From Kryptolebias marmoratus (Eukaryota; Chordata; Actinopteri; Cyprinodontiformes; Rivulidae), in the NCBI RefSeq assembly GCF_001649575.2, contig NC_051451.1:21185744-21249743 (forward strand): DNA of 64,000 nt. The letters run 5' to 3'. Below are positions 1 to 15,600 of the stretch, piece after piece. How positions within the stretch are numbered: the first letter of the stretch is position 1; the number at the start of each line of letters is the position of its first letter. The notes under the pieces are model-generated. The model made no database searches. It had not been told where the DNA came from and saw only the letters and a program-made list of their open reading frames with translations. The position numbers were made by a program, and so were the translations under genes.

Positions 1-3000
1 AACAAACACAAAACACAGCATCCCTCCAACACAAGCACAGAGAAAGCAGCTTTGCATCGACACATAGCTGAAAATACTTTTATCTACAGTCAAAGCCATA
101 GAAAGAGTGTAATCCCTTGTGCGTGCAAACTGTCCACACATCAGCACACAGAGATGTAATTATAGCCTTATTCTGTGTGTGTGTTTGAATCTAATTATTA
201 ATATTTGCATTTTACCTCTTCTTTGCTCTCTCCTCTGTGTGTTCATATATTTGTGTGTCTCAACCAGTACTTTAATGTGTGTGTTTTGGGTTTGTGTACA
301 TCAGGAAACCTGTTGCCAGGCATTAACTTGAATCTAAAAAATGAAGGCTCTCCAAGGAGGATGAGACACGCCCCCACCCCCCACCTCCAAACCTTTGCCA
401 GGATTTCCTCAGCTCCCTTGTAGCGCAGGTATTACCACACCCTTCTTTATACCTCCCGGGGAGAAAAACAAGGGAAATCCTCTCCTAACCATCCCTTTAC
501 ACTATGTTGGCCATTAATGAAAGCAAAGCCCCTGTAAATAAACCTGTCTTGTTGCCTGTGTTTGTTTGTGGCGGCAAGGAGCAACACAATAATCAGAAAC
601 CGCAAAATACCTCTTTACCTCCTCCACCCCCAAACTTCCATCCTGAGTAGCGACCAGATGCTACTCCCTGGGGGCAGCTATCAGGCTAACTGCTCTCCAC
701 TCCTCCAAGTCTGCTCACCTATGCCTCTTTTTCCCTCCATCTCACAGTTCTTCCTTCCGCCAGCTCTCCCACCGCGACAAGACACTAATTACAACCATAG
801 ATGAGCAGATTACAGATCTTGAAAGCGCAGTGGAAGTGGGATGAGGAGAAGTCAAGGGTGGTAAGATGGGGCCAACAGGTCGTTAGTGGTGATGAATGCA
901 ACTCTATTTTCACTGTTATTGTTCTCAGCACCTCTCGCCTCCGCACCACCTTTCCCATGCCTCCTTGTTGATGCCATCCATCACAGGCGGCTTTAACTAA
1001 CTCTAACTATCTCTAATCATCTCCAATCAATTCCAATTATCTTCCCTCTGGCCCTCATGCATCAGTGTCTCTGCATCTCTCAGGAAGAGGCAAAAACACA
1101 GGGGTGAACATGGATGGAAAAGCTCCTAAAACGCTAAGCAAGACACGTAACTCTGAAATACATTTGTGTATTTGAATTCTCTTGTATTAGAGAAGAGACA
1201 CTACATTTTCACCCCAAAATAGTTACTATAAAGCAATTATTTCTAAATAAGACAATGTTTTTTCTCTTGCTAAATTTTATTAAGACCCCTCTTCCAAGTC
1301 AGTGTTCCAGAAACAGCACCTTCATTAATTCTCCAGCTTCCTTTTGTAGCAAAAACTCATTAAGCAGATAGCTTAATGACTGTGTTTAAAAACTCCCCAC
1401 AAAACAACAACAATCCACTGTTCATTTCACCATCAGCCTTTTATTAACTCAGTAGCTTTGCCTGTTAAAGTTTAATGAAAGACACAATCTCATAATCTGC
1501 TATCCCTCGCTCGTCCGTCCCCTTTGCCCTTCTTTCTGTTTGTCTTCTCAGCGGGATGTCTATGACAAATAGCTACTTTGTTGTACAAGTTTCCCCTGAA
1601 AACCCTTGCTCTAGAATGAGGACAAAAAAGGGAGTAGGGGAGAGAGAGAGAGGGTGTAAAAGTACAAAAAAAAAATGAAAGGGGGAGCAATTAATCCTGA
1701 CTCCAGGAAAAGAAAAAACATCTGGGGAAGTGCTCCACCTGAGGGCAGTGGGCTTTCACATTAACCTTACTTGTTGGGATCATAAAGGCATAACCCATTA
1801 AGCCCCTGTGAGCTCTTTGAGCAAGTGCAAAGGCACACAAAAACAGACTCTCTCCCTCTGTCTGCCCGTCTCTTCCCTTCTCGCTGCCGCTCTCAGACAC
1901 ACTTGCACAAATGCACACAATATAAAAAGCTGCAAAACTCTTTCTCTCGGAGACGAAAACCTTTAAAGTCCATCAAAAGCTGCTGGCAGGAGCAAGACAA
2001 GACTGTAACTTAATCATATCAGACTTTAACCAGAAGCCCAGGTGCGACTCAGACACCCCGGCCTGGATTTGAGAAACACCTTGGGAAAGAACTTTGTCTT
2101 CTGCTGCTGCTTAAAAAGAACTGGAATTCTTTGGCAAAATATTGTCTGTCAATCAATCACCGTAAAAACTGAATTATTGTTAATTTCACGACTGTTGACT
2201 TTACATTTGTTTAAACTGTTAAATGTCTGGCACTTCAGAAGGTCCATGAAAAATCTCTGTTATTCAGCCAAAGATGAACAAATTAAGATAAACACAGACA
2301 CAGTTAAGCAATTTTAAACACTGTCTTTTGCCAGAATGTGGCAGAAAAACCAGTTTTGGGTTTAAAATAATGACCATAAAGTTTGACTGGATAAAAGAGG
2401 GGAGCTGCAATAGCACGGCCCTTTGGCTGCTGGCAAAGCCAACTCCAGATGGGATAATAACACTTTTTCAAGGCCATCCGCTGGTCTGGAAGGGTTTCGG
2501 CCTGCTCTGCATCTCTTTTCTGCTAGACAGATAACTCGGCGCAGCTCGGCGTGTGAGAATCTTGACAAGGTTATCCTCACCCTAAAGGAAGAGGCATGGA
2601 CCTAAAGTTCTAGCGACTGGTTGTGGCATAATGATGGGTGACGGGTAGGGGTAGTTGCAAGGAAGTGACAGATAGATTCAAGATGGTGTTGAACATCAAA
2701 CAAAAGGACAAACAGATGGAGAGCTGAGGCATGGGTCATTGGTTGGTAGAACTACTATGAAGATAGGCAGGAGGGAAATGATTTTTCCATGTCCTGCTGT
2801 TTCATTATTCCCAGATGCTCCAGGTAATCTGAACTGAACAGGGAGCTAAATGATCAGCCAGAAAAAGGGACACTGATTATCCAAAAAGAAAGAAAAGAAA
2901 ATTTGAGCCTTGCTACAGATGGAAAATAAAATTTAGCATTTCTTTGGGACTGTCTAACTGCATGAGGCGAACAAGTGGAATGATGTGTGGGTGTGTGACA

Positions 3001-3546
3001 GCATGGGATTGGTCTTTAAATGACACAAAAACTCTAACGACATATTTCATTCATATGATAGAGATGGAGTCTACTGCCGGAGTGAGCTTTGGGGATTTGA
3101 TGTAAAATGACCTCTTTAAGTAACACAGACAGTCTTTCACCTGGAACTCAGTTCAAAGTCATTTAGAGTAATGCATCCCTTAGCTCATGTCACATCAGCA
3201 CCCTGTTACCAATGATTCTCATGACTAACCCAGAGAAACTGCAGATGATTTGGCAGGAAGTTCCGTCAATGTGCAAAGAACAATTCATTTTCTCTTAATA
3301 TGACCCGACACACTAATAACTCTCAATGAGTCTCTTCCAGCGAGTGCAACTGAATCCTAATTGTTCTTTAATTGTGTTTAAACCAGAATCGGACTGCAGC
3401 CAACATTCATCAGACCGACATATCTAAGCAACAGGTGGGAGCTTTCAAAACAATGAAAGGACAAAGGGAGATGACATGCGTGCTGACAGAAATGAGAACG
3501 TAATTGTACAACTCATCCGATGTAAAAAAAAAGCAAATGTACTTAC
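1..3546 (-). other. slit1: slit1 intron 4 (partial), no coding exon seen
   Basis: Non-coding sequence downstream of slit1 exon 4 in gene direction. Short open frames here have no recognisable domain and no convincing splice context. The stretch around 1820-1900 is rich in CT and CA dinucleotides. I see no RNA gene and no identifiable transposon. Confidence 0.6.
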
Positions 3547-3618
3547 AGTCGAGAAAGGGCAGGGTTCTTCTGAAACAGCAACTCTGGAAGCTGCTGCAGT
3601 TGATTACGGTTCAGTCGC
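3547..3618 (-). CDS. slit1: slit1 coding exon 4: third leucine-rich repeat
   Basis: This 72-nt exon has acceptor CTGCAG and donor GTAAGT. It reads [15 protein letters not shown] and then QKNPALSRL, in frame with exon 3. I read 1-3546 for the next exon (the DLSENAIQAIPRKAF block of Slit1) and did not find it, so exon 5 probably lies beyond the left edge. Confidence 0.9.
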
Positions 3619-6600
3619 CTGCAGCAAAGAAAAGGTTCGATCAGCCAGCGTGTTTGCATGTGTGTCATAGGTGTGCAGGCGGTGAACAGCTTATTCTAGG
3701 TACCAAAGAATCAGTTTAGCCACAGGGTATTGTGTTTCAATGTGATCTGAATGTCACATAAATATCCAACTGAAAGTTCAGGGGAATTAATTTGCTTTTC
3801 AGAAATGGTGTCGTAAATTGTCTTTGTACAGTTAAATTACAATGCTGCACCTTGTGGAATTCAGTATTCTGCAGACCTTCCCAGAACAACCAAAAAACTG
3901 CATTTCCATTTAAATTAAACATTTACATCTCACAGTTATGTAAACACGAACACATTTTCAACTGGAGCGAATTGTCAAAACAAGAGAAATGTGTTGAGCA
4001 AGTTAAAGCCCAGGGAAGCATCGACAGGACTGGATGTTGGCAACATGGACTCCATCAAACAAATAACATCCAAGACTGGCAGGCTTTATGCAAATACAAC
4101 AATCAAGTCAATGAGGAACAGACTGTTGCTAATCTTTTGGAAACCACAACTCTCCCCACTCTGAAAGGCCCTTTGGAGGCACACAGGAGTGAATGCACTG
4201 GCAGAGAAAGGCTGCAAATGTGATACGCGGGTCGCTGCCATGCCTTCAGACAAAGTTTGACAGATGTTGAGACTTGTGCCCCTCACTGTATATGCTGAAA
4301 AGAGTGCTAAGCTAGCTGAAATGAAGATCCAGAGAATATTATACATGAACTGTGCACTGCTGAATTCCCACTGAGTTGTACCTGCTAGTGGGTTAGTGGC
4401 TTTTACATTTAGAAGAAATGAGCCACTTAATTTCCACATTGGTCTGGCAGATGAAATTGTCTACCCAATATTTGTTATGGCTTGAAATGGAGGAAAAGAA
4501 AAGGCAAACTCCATGGCCTTAAGATTGGTAACATAGCTGGTAAATGTTGGTTTCAGATCAGAGAAAATTATTTTATATGTTAACCACTGTGTCTGACTCT
4601 TGAGAGCGAGTCCATAAAGTCATCTGCTGGGCAGGTTCACATGTGGCTACAACCACTGACTTACTAATGAGCTGGTTGAGGTGTGGTTGATAGTGTTTGT
4701 CTATGTGTTTTCCCAGCAGCTTTACAAGCTGTCGAGGAGTCCTGGTGCTGCCCAGATGAGCCAAGATCTGCGGTGTGGAAGGCCTTTTAAGCCCACACAT
4801 CCCACTGAGGGCATTCCTGTCAGGCAAAGCTAATAAAAAAAACACTCCCAGCCCAAACTGTACTCTCTCTCCACTACCCAACCACAATAGATGGACAGGG
4901 GAGTGCCTCAGTCTTGATACAATCGGTTCCTACTGGTAATCTCATTACCCACATCTAATACAAGTAATAAAAACATAACAGCAGGGGGTGTTTTTCTTCT
5001 TTCAAGTTCAAATTCAAGATAAAGAAATGGCAGCCTGTCTGCAGAAAAACCCTAGGTGCTACTTACAGCCGCTCCAGCTCCTTCATGTCATCAAATGCCC
5101 CTCGCTCGATCACTGTAATCTGATTCTCCATCAGCTGCCTGCAGAAAAGAACACATGGAGAAATATGTGACTTTCAGAGTCTCACAGCTCTAACAAGGTA
5201 TAGTAAGCTTTAGGTGAGAAGTCTGACAGAATGTAGTATACTCCACTTTTCACTTTTCACTTTCCCTCTCTATCACACAAACACACACCAATAAACACAC
5301 ACACACACAGATCCAGGGCAGTGGTATGGACTGAGGGCACAGTGTGGAATCTTGGCTAGGAAGTAAAGAATAGCAGCCAGGAAAGTTTCCAAGGTGGCTC
5401 AGAAAGTGTGAGTCTGGGCTCTAGTGTGGTCCGAAGGGGCATAGCAGCTTGGTGGAGACGAGACGAGACGAGACGAAAGCAGGGGTGGGGGGTCATAGTG
5501 TGAGGTGAGCTTCACATTTTTTACAAGTGGTCAAAATAAGGGAAAGCATGCTTGTGCTGTTGATCAAACACAAAGAGATGCACACAAACACAGTATGAAC
5601 ACACTTTTCTTAACTATAAGGCTATAGCTTTTACACTGGGTGGTGTTAGAAGTGTTAAAATAACACAAAGTCAGGAAGGAGAGAAAAGTCTCCAGCAGCA
5701 TTAGAAGCAACAAGACCTTTCCTTCATTACGTACACAACTGTTTTTCTGTTGAACCCCTCATGTCTCCTGTGAGGCCACAGTGCGCTGTAACTCAGCAGT
5801 CCAGGCTTCCTCCCAATCGAATATAAATGCTAATCACTGTTCACACTCCATAAACATGGAGAGAAAAGGGCAATTCACTTCATATCTCTGTCTCATGAAT
5901 TTAGATGGAAGTGAGGGAAAAAAAAGATAATACTTCTCAATTGGGAAAACTTTTTAGTCGACAGCTTGGGGGCATGTGGCCTGTTTTTCTATCAACTTTA
6001 TTTCTTTTCTATTGTTTTGAATTTCTCACAGACACACAAAACATACACATAGAGACTTTGCTCAATTACAAGAATCAAGAATCGAATCAAAGGAGATCAG
6101 CAGTGTTGATTTTAGCCTGACAGACGAGATGGGAGCTGACTGTCAAGATAAATCTGTTTGTTTTTTGTTGATTTTTTTTTCTTTTCTTTTCAGGGTTGAC
6201 CAGGGGTCAGCAGGATCAGAGGTCAACTTGACGTTAGATTTAATGCTGCAGCCCTAAAGTAACACACATATTACATGATATACATTGTTGGCTGATCTCC
6301 AAAGTTTTAGCGGTCAGCTTGCATTTTTAAGTGCGGTGTGGGCAGTTTGAAAGAATCAGCTGCTTTTACAAGAAGGGAAATAGTTTACTCCTCCTGCAAG
6401 AAGTCGTTTCCTTCGTACTTGCTCGTGACAAGCTGGCGACAAGAATTCACTTAATCTCCATATGGAGTGTGAAAGGTGGTGCAGAAAAGGGGGGCAAACA
6501 ACAGGAGGGGACAGTGAGAGGTGAGAGAAATACTAGGAAGGAACAGAAAGAGGACAGAGGGTTGGGCAAAATAGCAATGAGGTTTGAAAATAGTTCAGCT

Positions 6601-9600
6601 TTGCAGGGGAGGAAGAAATTATGTTCAGCTCGTCTTACATTTCAAACATGTTATGGTCTACACAGCTTCCTCTTACGCAGTGTTTTTAAAACCTAAAGCA
6701 TTACTTACACACACTGTGTACACACACAGAGACTTTTATAGCTACTTTATAACCTGAAGTCATAAGTGCTTTGTAATTATACTGCTGAAGGAGTCAATGA
6801 CTTCACCTGAATGTGTTAACTGTGCCTAGAGCATTTCGGAGCAGTGCTTGTGTGCACCTTTCATGTTGATGGGAGGGAACAGAAGGAGCATGAGTATGTG
6901 TGTGTGTGTATTTAAGGGACAATAAGTGCAAGTACAACAAGTGGGATACGGCAAGAGAGAAGTCCATTACATCGCTTGCCACAGTCACTCAGTAGCTTAA
7001 TGTACTTCTGAGTGGGACTCTTGATGAAAGTGTCGCCACTTCACTGGGTTTATGGTAATCTGAGCAGCAAGTCAGTGGAACTGCAAGCTGCAAGATTACA
7101 TACAGATCAGGTATGCATGATGGGATAAACACTGACATGCTCCACCTATTTAAAGAAACATTCATAATTACAAATAAATACAAATAAAGGAACTTACAGA
7201 ACTCTGAGGTACTTCAGACCTGTGAAGTCACTCTTGGTGATGCGTGTGAGGTTATTTCCATTCAGCTCCCTGCAAAAAGAGACACAGAAACAATTAACAA
7301 ATCATTAGTTTTCTTCCTCAGGACCCTTTTCACCTGTTGACTATAGAAACAACAATGACATGAAGGAATCTTTGACTTTTGATACATGAAGCCCATTCTT
7401 ATTACACACACTTCTGGTACACAGGTATCAAAAACAATGTGAGTTCAGCATTTTGGAAAAAAATACTATTGGTATAATGCAAACAAATGTCTTTGATTTG
7501 ATGAAATGCAAATTTATGTGATTTTAAATGCACCGTACACTGCGGGCAGAAACAGGAAGGTCATGTTAAAGGGAAGTTCAGGCTCGGTTATAACTCCATT
7601 GGGGAATATTAAGGAGTCCTGGTAAAAATGGAGGCCACATTTAAGCTGCCTGTTTGCCTTTCTGTTCCAGTCCTCCTCCCACCAACATGCCCCTGCCCAT
7701 TTCTATCTACCATGTCCTTCTACAATTGCTGGGGATTAGCAGGAGCCAGCAGAAGGGATTTAGGGAGGGCTGCAAGGCCAGAGAGCTAAGTGCAGTAGAT
7801 GTAATGGGAGCAGACTCCCTGCTGAGAGTTGGCTATCAACGAGAGAGAGAAAGAAGACACAAAATAAGAGAAAAGCAGATGTTTTTAATTAAGCTTTGTT
7901 TTGTAGTGTCAGACAATTATTACTTTAAAAGCATTGCATATTTAACTCTCAGGGCTGCATATTGAACTGTATGTGGGAAACATGTAAGAGGGATTTGTAT
8001 TAAATTTGTTGCGGTTGCGGAAAAGCCTTAGTAGCAAATTGTATTTTCCTGATAGAATAAAAACAAAGATACAACACAATGAAATGCATGAAAAAATACA
8101 AATTTTCTCATTTTGATGCAGTTTGTAAGTATTATGTATCCACCCTTCTCTGAACCCCCAAACCATTCAACTCAAAAGCAAAAAAAAAAAAAAAGAAAAC
8201 TGGCTTGAAATCTACACTGAAGCACAGGTCTCTTTCCCTCAGTCGCTTTCTCGTCTAATGACCACTCGAGGGACTTAAGCGCTATGCGGTACGAAAGAAA
8301 ATGGTCATTACTGACAGATGGTGTATGCATGTGCATGCACGTATGTGTGTGTGTATACACAGGTGCATCGACAGGCAGAGCAACACAGCCACGGGAAAAT
8401 AAATAATGGACTGGGCTTCATTAGCCTGGGCTTCGGTACGTACATGTGGTGCTCATTACAGGTGCTTACGCAGATACACACACACACACTGACACATTCT
8501 TCTGGATTTCAGTGTCTTATCTTCAGGGTGGTCATTCCTGATGTTACTCAGAGGACATTAAAAAAGAGAAAGATAGAAGATGAGGAAGGGAAGAGAGGAG
8601 GAGGTAGTGTATATGTGGAAAAGTGACTCACAAGTAAACAACTGAAACATTGTTCTTCTTTAAGCAATCAGACCTGTAGTTTTATAAGTGGTCCAAAGTT
8701 GACATATTGAAGTTGTTATGCAAGAAGATTTTATTTTCTGTTGGTTAAAGTAGGTGACTCAAGTTCTGGGAAAGCATCTTCAAGAAGGCTTTGACACTTG
8801 GACTAAACTCAAATACCTTCAGCAGCCTGGGATGGTTCAACTAATCACGCTAAATATGCGGATCCGCAGAATCTACACTTTTTGGGAGTTCTGTTTTCTG
8901 GCAAACACTTTGCAGTACTTTCTACAGTCTTTGTAGTTGCAAAGAAGCCGAGGATGAAGATAAGCAGGATAAAAGGTGATTTACTAAATTTACAAGATCA
9001 TCATTAGCTCAAAAAGTTTTTAACAAATCAGGTTTTACCCATGCAGCTCTAGAGTTTACTTAAGCAGTACTTGTCTTTGTGTTTATTCCATTTAAATAGG
9101 GTCAAAGTAAGCCAAAGTCATATACAATTTATCAAAGGACAAATGTGCTATTTATTAGCTTCAACATCAGTCACTGCAGTTTTTTCCCCTAATCAAAGGA
9201 AGCTAAGCAATGACTTCTGGCATCAAAGTAAAGGCATGCTAACTCATTTCATAGACAGATGTTTTGCAATGTCGACTCTGGGCAGGTTTTTACATTAAAG
9301 TACGGTAATATTACTTTAAAACCTGAAAATTATTAGGTATCATTCTGAGTTCCTAAAGCAAAGGATTCCACCTCCAACTGTTTTAGTCAAATCCATTCCA
9401 TCCTCTGGAAACCTCTGGGAAAAAAAAATCCTTTTCCTGACACACTTCCTGGGGAGATACTGGATTTATGACATCACTATCTAATCCCTCTTCATCTTCC
9501 ATCCCAAGTTGATTGATGTTTGAGAATATTTCCTGGTGCAACTTCCCTCGGGTGGACACACGGCAGCTTTGCTTCAGCACTCCTGATCTCTATAATTCAA

Positions 9601-12600
9601 AGGGCTCAGAGCACTGCTACAACGCTGAAAAACTCATTAGGTTTATTTCTGCCAGCAGCTGGAATCCCTGCACAGAGCCCACTTTGGACCTGTTTCGAAT
9701 CGAGCAAAACTACATGAAATGAAAGACTAGACTAGAGGGAGTAAAAGCAAACACAGCGCTTCACTCAGGGCAGAATGCAGATTACACTCCAGCAGATACA
9801 AACATCTACATGTAATCCCATTTTATAAAGGATGATGCTTAATAAAAAGCGTATTTCAAAGTTTAGTTGAGAATCTTTTTGTTTTAGATGTTTCAGTTTT
9901 GCTTTTGCAGTTTTACACTAAAAATGGTAAAACACTTATTGTTTGTATTTGTAGTTTTAAAGAAAATTCAGGCTACATTTGGAAGAAAAATCCAAATCAT
10001 TTTCTAAATGTATGTTTTTAAATGCATTTTTTAAATGTTAAATTAAACAATAAAATGAAGCCTGTGCTAAGTTTAAGTTTAATCACACTTTTTTTAAAAT
10101 GTCAATATCAAAACAACTTAACAAACACTATGAACAAATTCAGTTGAACTCTCTGCAAACAAGCTACACAAAATTTTAAAAAAAATCTGTGTTGTAAACT
10201 TGCCTGTCCCACTTTATAAGCTATACACCAGCCTAATTTAGGTTTAGTCAGGGTGTTCATTTCTCATCTGTGTATGGGGAACCACTTTTCTTGCTCGCAG
10301 CCACAAAACAACTGGTCATGCAAAATAAAATCTGAGGATATGGGGGCAAATATTTGTATCAAGAGTAAAAGAACGTTTCTAATGTAAATCTATTCAAATA
10401 AGAACAATCCATAATTTTCTCTATCTTGCATGTTAAAATTCTTTCAGATTGAGCTTTACCAAAGGTTAAAAAGATTTTTTTATTTAATTTTTGTATGAAA
10501 TTAGATATTATCAACTCATTCAGGTGCTAAGAGTTTGCTAAGCTGACATTCTGTATTGAGGCTGTGAGAAGCACAGGACCATTTGTCCTGAACAGCTTTA
10601 GCCCAGCAGGGACTACAGAAACCAGCTCATTGAGGATCAGTGGCAGGGTGCTGTCCAAATTCCCCTCTGCGGAAACTATCTGATGATCAGGACCCTGAGG
10701 CTGTACAACCTAAAACATGAATGCTCATTAACCACAGTTACAGACTTAAGATGCTGTTTGAGCAGACGAGCGAGCACGCTCCCTGATGAATGAACAGGTT
10801 GAGAAGCTGCAAACAGGCAAAACATTCCTGCAGATTGGACAGCATATGGAGGTGACAGCCATGAAACACGCAGGTGGTGAGAAAAGAGGGAGGCGATAGA
10901 GTCACCGAGAGACAGAAAGAAGACGCAGAGCATCCCTGACAGTGTTAGCTGTCTGAAAGTGATGGTGTGAAGCAGTGTGGTAGAGTGTTGCGAGTAACCA
11001 GGGAGCTGCGAAGAGCTGACGGATCATCTGGGAAATGTCAGTGGAGAGATAAAGCCTCTATGGCTGGTGCTGGTGGAGAACGAGGAGAAAAAGGCAGGGA
11101 ATCAGTCAGCCTCATTTCGGCACATTACATCTTTTATTGGAAGAAAGAAAAAGAAGGCAAGAAAGAAAAAGAAAAGGCCACAGTGACCAAAATAACACAC
11201 TTCTAAACCCCGCTGGAACACTTCTATCCACACTAAGAGGTCAGATTTCTGCTTAACTTGAAAAAAAAAATCAATCTCCATTAAAATGTGGCTTTCAAAC
11301 AAGCAGTTAAAGCCCTCAACTGTACATTTTTACAGTGTGTGCTTCAGAACTCATCTAATACTCTTGTGTGCGTTGTGTGAGCTGTGTGCGTTGTGTGCGA
11401 CAACTGTCTGAGAGCCTTTCCTCGGCTCCTCGAGGGCTATTTACAGTTTTCATTCTGCTCAGTCAGGCCTCAGGAGCAAGATTTCTGATAGGAAAGTTAA
11501 ACATGAAGTAGATCTCACACAGGCATTGCCCACAGAAACACACACACTGCTCCTTTTCAGAGCCTTGACCGGTGTGGGGTCTGCTCCATCCCATGGAGCC
11601 CATCTCCTTGAATAAACAGCTACAGGTAAAAGTAAATAGGCTTGTAAGCGGCATAAAAACTGTGATCTACACGTTCAGGATATTACCAAGGACAAACAAA
11701 AACTCAACAAGAACCCAGAAAGACAGAAAGAGTGGGAAAGAATGAGAGTAAACCCAGCCAAACTGACAGAACATAGAAGACATATAGCACTCCTTTAGGT
11801 TAAAGGGAATCAATTAAACATCTGTTCCAATGTATGTTACAGCTACAGGGTGGGAAAAGAACACACACTCAGGACTGTAGCAGAGCCAGTGACTGAAGGG
11901 TCTTTCATGGTTTATGGTGTATCTGTAGTTTGTTCAGCAACAGACTTTGAGGTTCTGTTGTGGCTTTTGTGAAGGCAGTAGGCTGTATGAATGCACACGT
12001 TGGCTGTAAAGTACATCATGTGGATAAAACAGCTGCACTCCGCCACATGTGCTACGTTTCATATATTGCAAACAGAGAAAGTCTTATCTGCGAAAAGACC
12101 CACTTCAGACAATAAGGTCATTTAAATGACAGAATCCACAGATGACTGGTAATAATTTTGCACCAGAAGTTTGTTTAACACTGACTGGTTTAACTGAGTA
12201 GATTTTCTTTAGTTCTCAATGATACCTGATATTTTGGACACAAATAGTTAACAGATGAATGCAAACATTTCAGTTATTAAGTAATTTTTAAAATCTTAAA
12301 TTGTAGCCATAAAGAAGTATTTCATTCTTTCTGAACCTAATACTTCAGATAACTTTTTAAAGTGGGCTTTTGTGAAAACTAACTAGATAGCTCTTTGATC
12401 AACCTCAGTTTAGAGAAACTGAATTTAAAGACCAGACTGACAACAGCTGGCCCAAGTGGGGCCAATACCCAAGTGATTTGCTGCCATCTTAATACAAATT
12501 AATTGTAAAGTTTCACTCCGTTTTATGTAAACACTAATTTCTAAGGCTTCACTTCAGTGCCAGTGTTGCATTACATACTTATCCAGGTGGAGGTAACATA

Positions 12601-15600
12601 ATACTCTTGCAGGAAGTACCACAGGTTGGATCAGAAGTGCTTCTGCTAGCTGCTGATGCTATTTGTGCTTGCAAACAACCACAAAATTCTATGTTAATAA
12701 TCATGTAATGCAAACCTGACAGCAGTGGAAAGATTTCTAAAATAGTGTTGTCATGAAACACTATGAATTTTTTTTTTTTGACTGGAGCTGTTTTAAGATG
12801 CAGGAACTCACTTTGGCCTTGTCCCAGCTTGGACTAGCCATTTGATTGTTTATCCAGTTAGAACTAAACTCTTTTTCTCAGAACCGAGCTCATTTAACAA
12901 ACCGTGTACAACAGGTAAGATATTCTTTATACATACTTGATCCAAAGAACTCAACTTCAAAAGATTGATTTAACTTATTTTAGTTAGAAAATTCTATTAT
13001 ACAATTACAATTTTTGACTATGTTATACATTTTCCTAACTATGTTTTTATTGTTTTATTATTTATTATGACTTGAAAAATTAAGTAACTTAATAGTAATT
13101 ATAACTGAAAAGGTACGTGTTTAAAAACAAATCTGAAGCACATCTGAAACTCTGCCAGTTTGAACTTGTCTCATGCAAAAGCGTTATGACAAGTGTGAAA
13201 TGTGCATTACAACGGCATATCTACAATGTCAGCTGAGTGTTCACTGATGTGCATTTACCACACATCCATCACCCATCCCCTTCACTCACTGGCCTCAAGC
13301 TGGCGAGTCAGTTGATTCGAAAGCAAAGCTGGCCTTCTGAGAGATGAAAGGTGGATTCTCCAAATTTGATTTTTACAGTCTGCTGAAATATTGTTTCTCT
13401 TAGGCAAAGCAAAGCAATCACACATGTGCTCCCATATGAACATACATCATACATCTCACTATACATCATACAGCGTGCCAGTCAAGCACATGGTAAAAAA
13501 AGTACACATGCTGGTCTAGGAGTGTTTTTTGGCAACACTCAACCTATTGATGGGGTCATTTCTTACGTCTCTTGGGTACAATTAAACTCATCCATTGAGA
13601 AGCAGTACTCATCTGGAGAGCAGACCAGTGGGTCTGTGGTGTGTATAGACACACACCAGCTGGCTTTGATGCTTAGTGCGCCGCCATCACTCTGCTTAGA
13701 CAAGCCGCACTCTGACTATGTTCAGTGTAAAAAGGTGACTAAGTGTTGAGGTCAAATGAAAAATAAAAACAGCAAAGACCTGTAGAAGAACTCAGGGTCT
13801 ACAAATACGACCTGAATACTCGGACAGGCAAAAGAAGAGACGAAGCTCACAAAATGGTAAACTACAACTACGAGGAGGGAAGCATCCACAACCAGAACTG
13901 AAGAAAGAACTCCACGGCTGCGCGGCAAAGCCAGTAAATTGAGTCCAAAGCCTATAATTTCACAATGCTTCACTGTGCATAAACATTCTCTGAACAATCA
14001 TCATTCTAGACATGCTTACTGCACACCGGATTATCAGAAATGAGGATGGATGAATGAGACTGCAAAAATGACCTGAATGAAATCCTTTCCAGCTCAGGGC
14101 AAGACCCGTCTTGCCCTCTAGAATAAATAACTTAATCCTTTTTATTCATGTACGAGATTTGCGAGTGAGTTACACCACTTTTCACTCCTCTGTTTAGAAA
14201 TCCTTTCATCGGTGATTACCGCCTCAGTCACTGAGCGAGCCTTGACTTTATGAATCCCCTCATCCGGCTCCACCCTCGCCTCGTTTCTTTCTTTCCTTTT
14301 TTTTTAATCCACTTTCTGAAGCTGGCAGGTAGTGGGGCAGGCTGTGCTCAGCCATGTCAGGGTAAATTATGGATCAGGTGCTGTCAGTTGTAGCTGCTAT
14401 GTGCTTGTGCCAGCAACACTGCGGGCAAGGCCTGGCATGAGCACACACACCTCCCACCTTCAGCTCTGATAGCTATCAAAGCGACCAAGCCCCTCTTCTT
14501 CAACCAATACTAACCCCCACGTGTTACCATCTAACATTACTTATTCTCTGCACGCAGACCCATATGGAGGCATATACTCAAGTTTATGAATAAACAAAAG
14601 TGAATACATGCATGTGGGGAGCAGCCTCCGTGTCTTCTGTGTTGGAAGAGCTCCAACATGCCCTCAGATCTCAGTACAAGGTATTTTCTGGCCCAACACT
14701 GGTTCTTTGATATGAAAGCACTTAACATTTACACAGATCCTCCTGTTCTGTAAATCAACTCAAATAAGATACACATTTAATCTAAAAAACACAACCGTTA
14801 GAAAGACAAAACAAGTACAGAGAAGGACTGGAGTTTAGTTTGAAACCTGGCCAACAAACAAGTCTTTTTAAGGAGTGTTGCAGATTTTCTTCCAATTGAT
14901 TCTGTTATAAATATGAGCCCCTGGTTAATTAGATTTTTTGCACAAATCAATAAATTAAAAGGCTTTTGAACAAAATTGAGGAGAAGCAAGTAAGAAAATG
15001 ACTCGATTTGGACGTAAAGTAGATGCAGAGGGGACAAAGGGGGCCAGTGGCCCATACGCAGCAGGATGTGATTTTAACACATGGAGCTCACATTCTCATT
15101 ACAGGCTTCGGTCTGAGGAGCGCAGGGGTCAAACCTCATCCAAACCCACCCTGACAAGTGCAAATGGGATTCTGCTGTTTGTCTCAGCAGCCCCTCTATA
15201 CACACCCAACAAACACCGCCCCCAAAACTGTCTCTGTCCGTATACAACACACACACACACAGTAAAACATAATTTTGTTTATACAATGTACAAACACACA
15301 CATTCTTTAAAACATATCCACAAAATTAAAAAAAGACTAATAAACTGAGGTGTATGCTGATTTTTCTGTAATTGCTGACTTTGCCAAATTTAGGGATTTA
15401 GTCATTTAGGCAATTTTCTATGCAAAAAAATAAAATGAAATAGTTTTGTTAATATTTTAAAATAAACCCAAGAGCCCATAAGCCCTGGAGCAACTCTAAA
15501 CAGTCATTAGTCATCTTTGACCCATATGACGCTTGCACAAATTTGCTCACTTGATCAAGCGTTTTTTTCAAACGCACACATAAATCAAGATATGCACATG

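Noticed and set aside
3792..4223. 143-codon plus-strand open frame in slit1 intron 3
   Set aside because: No domain, no signal, no splice support, and antisense to slit1. Its length is possible by chance.
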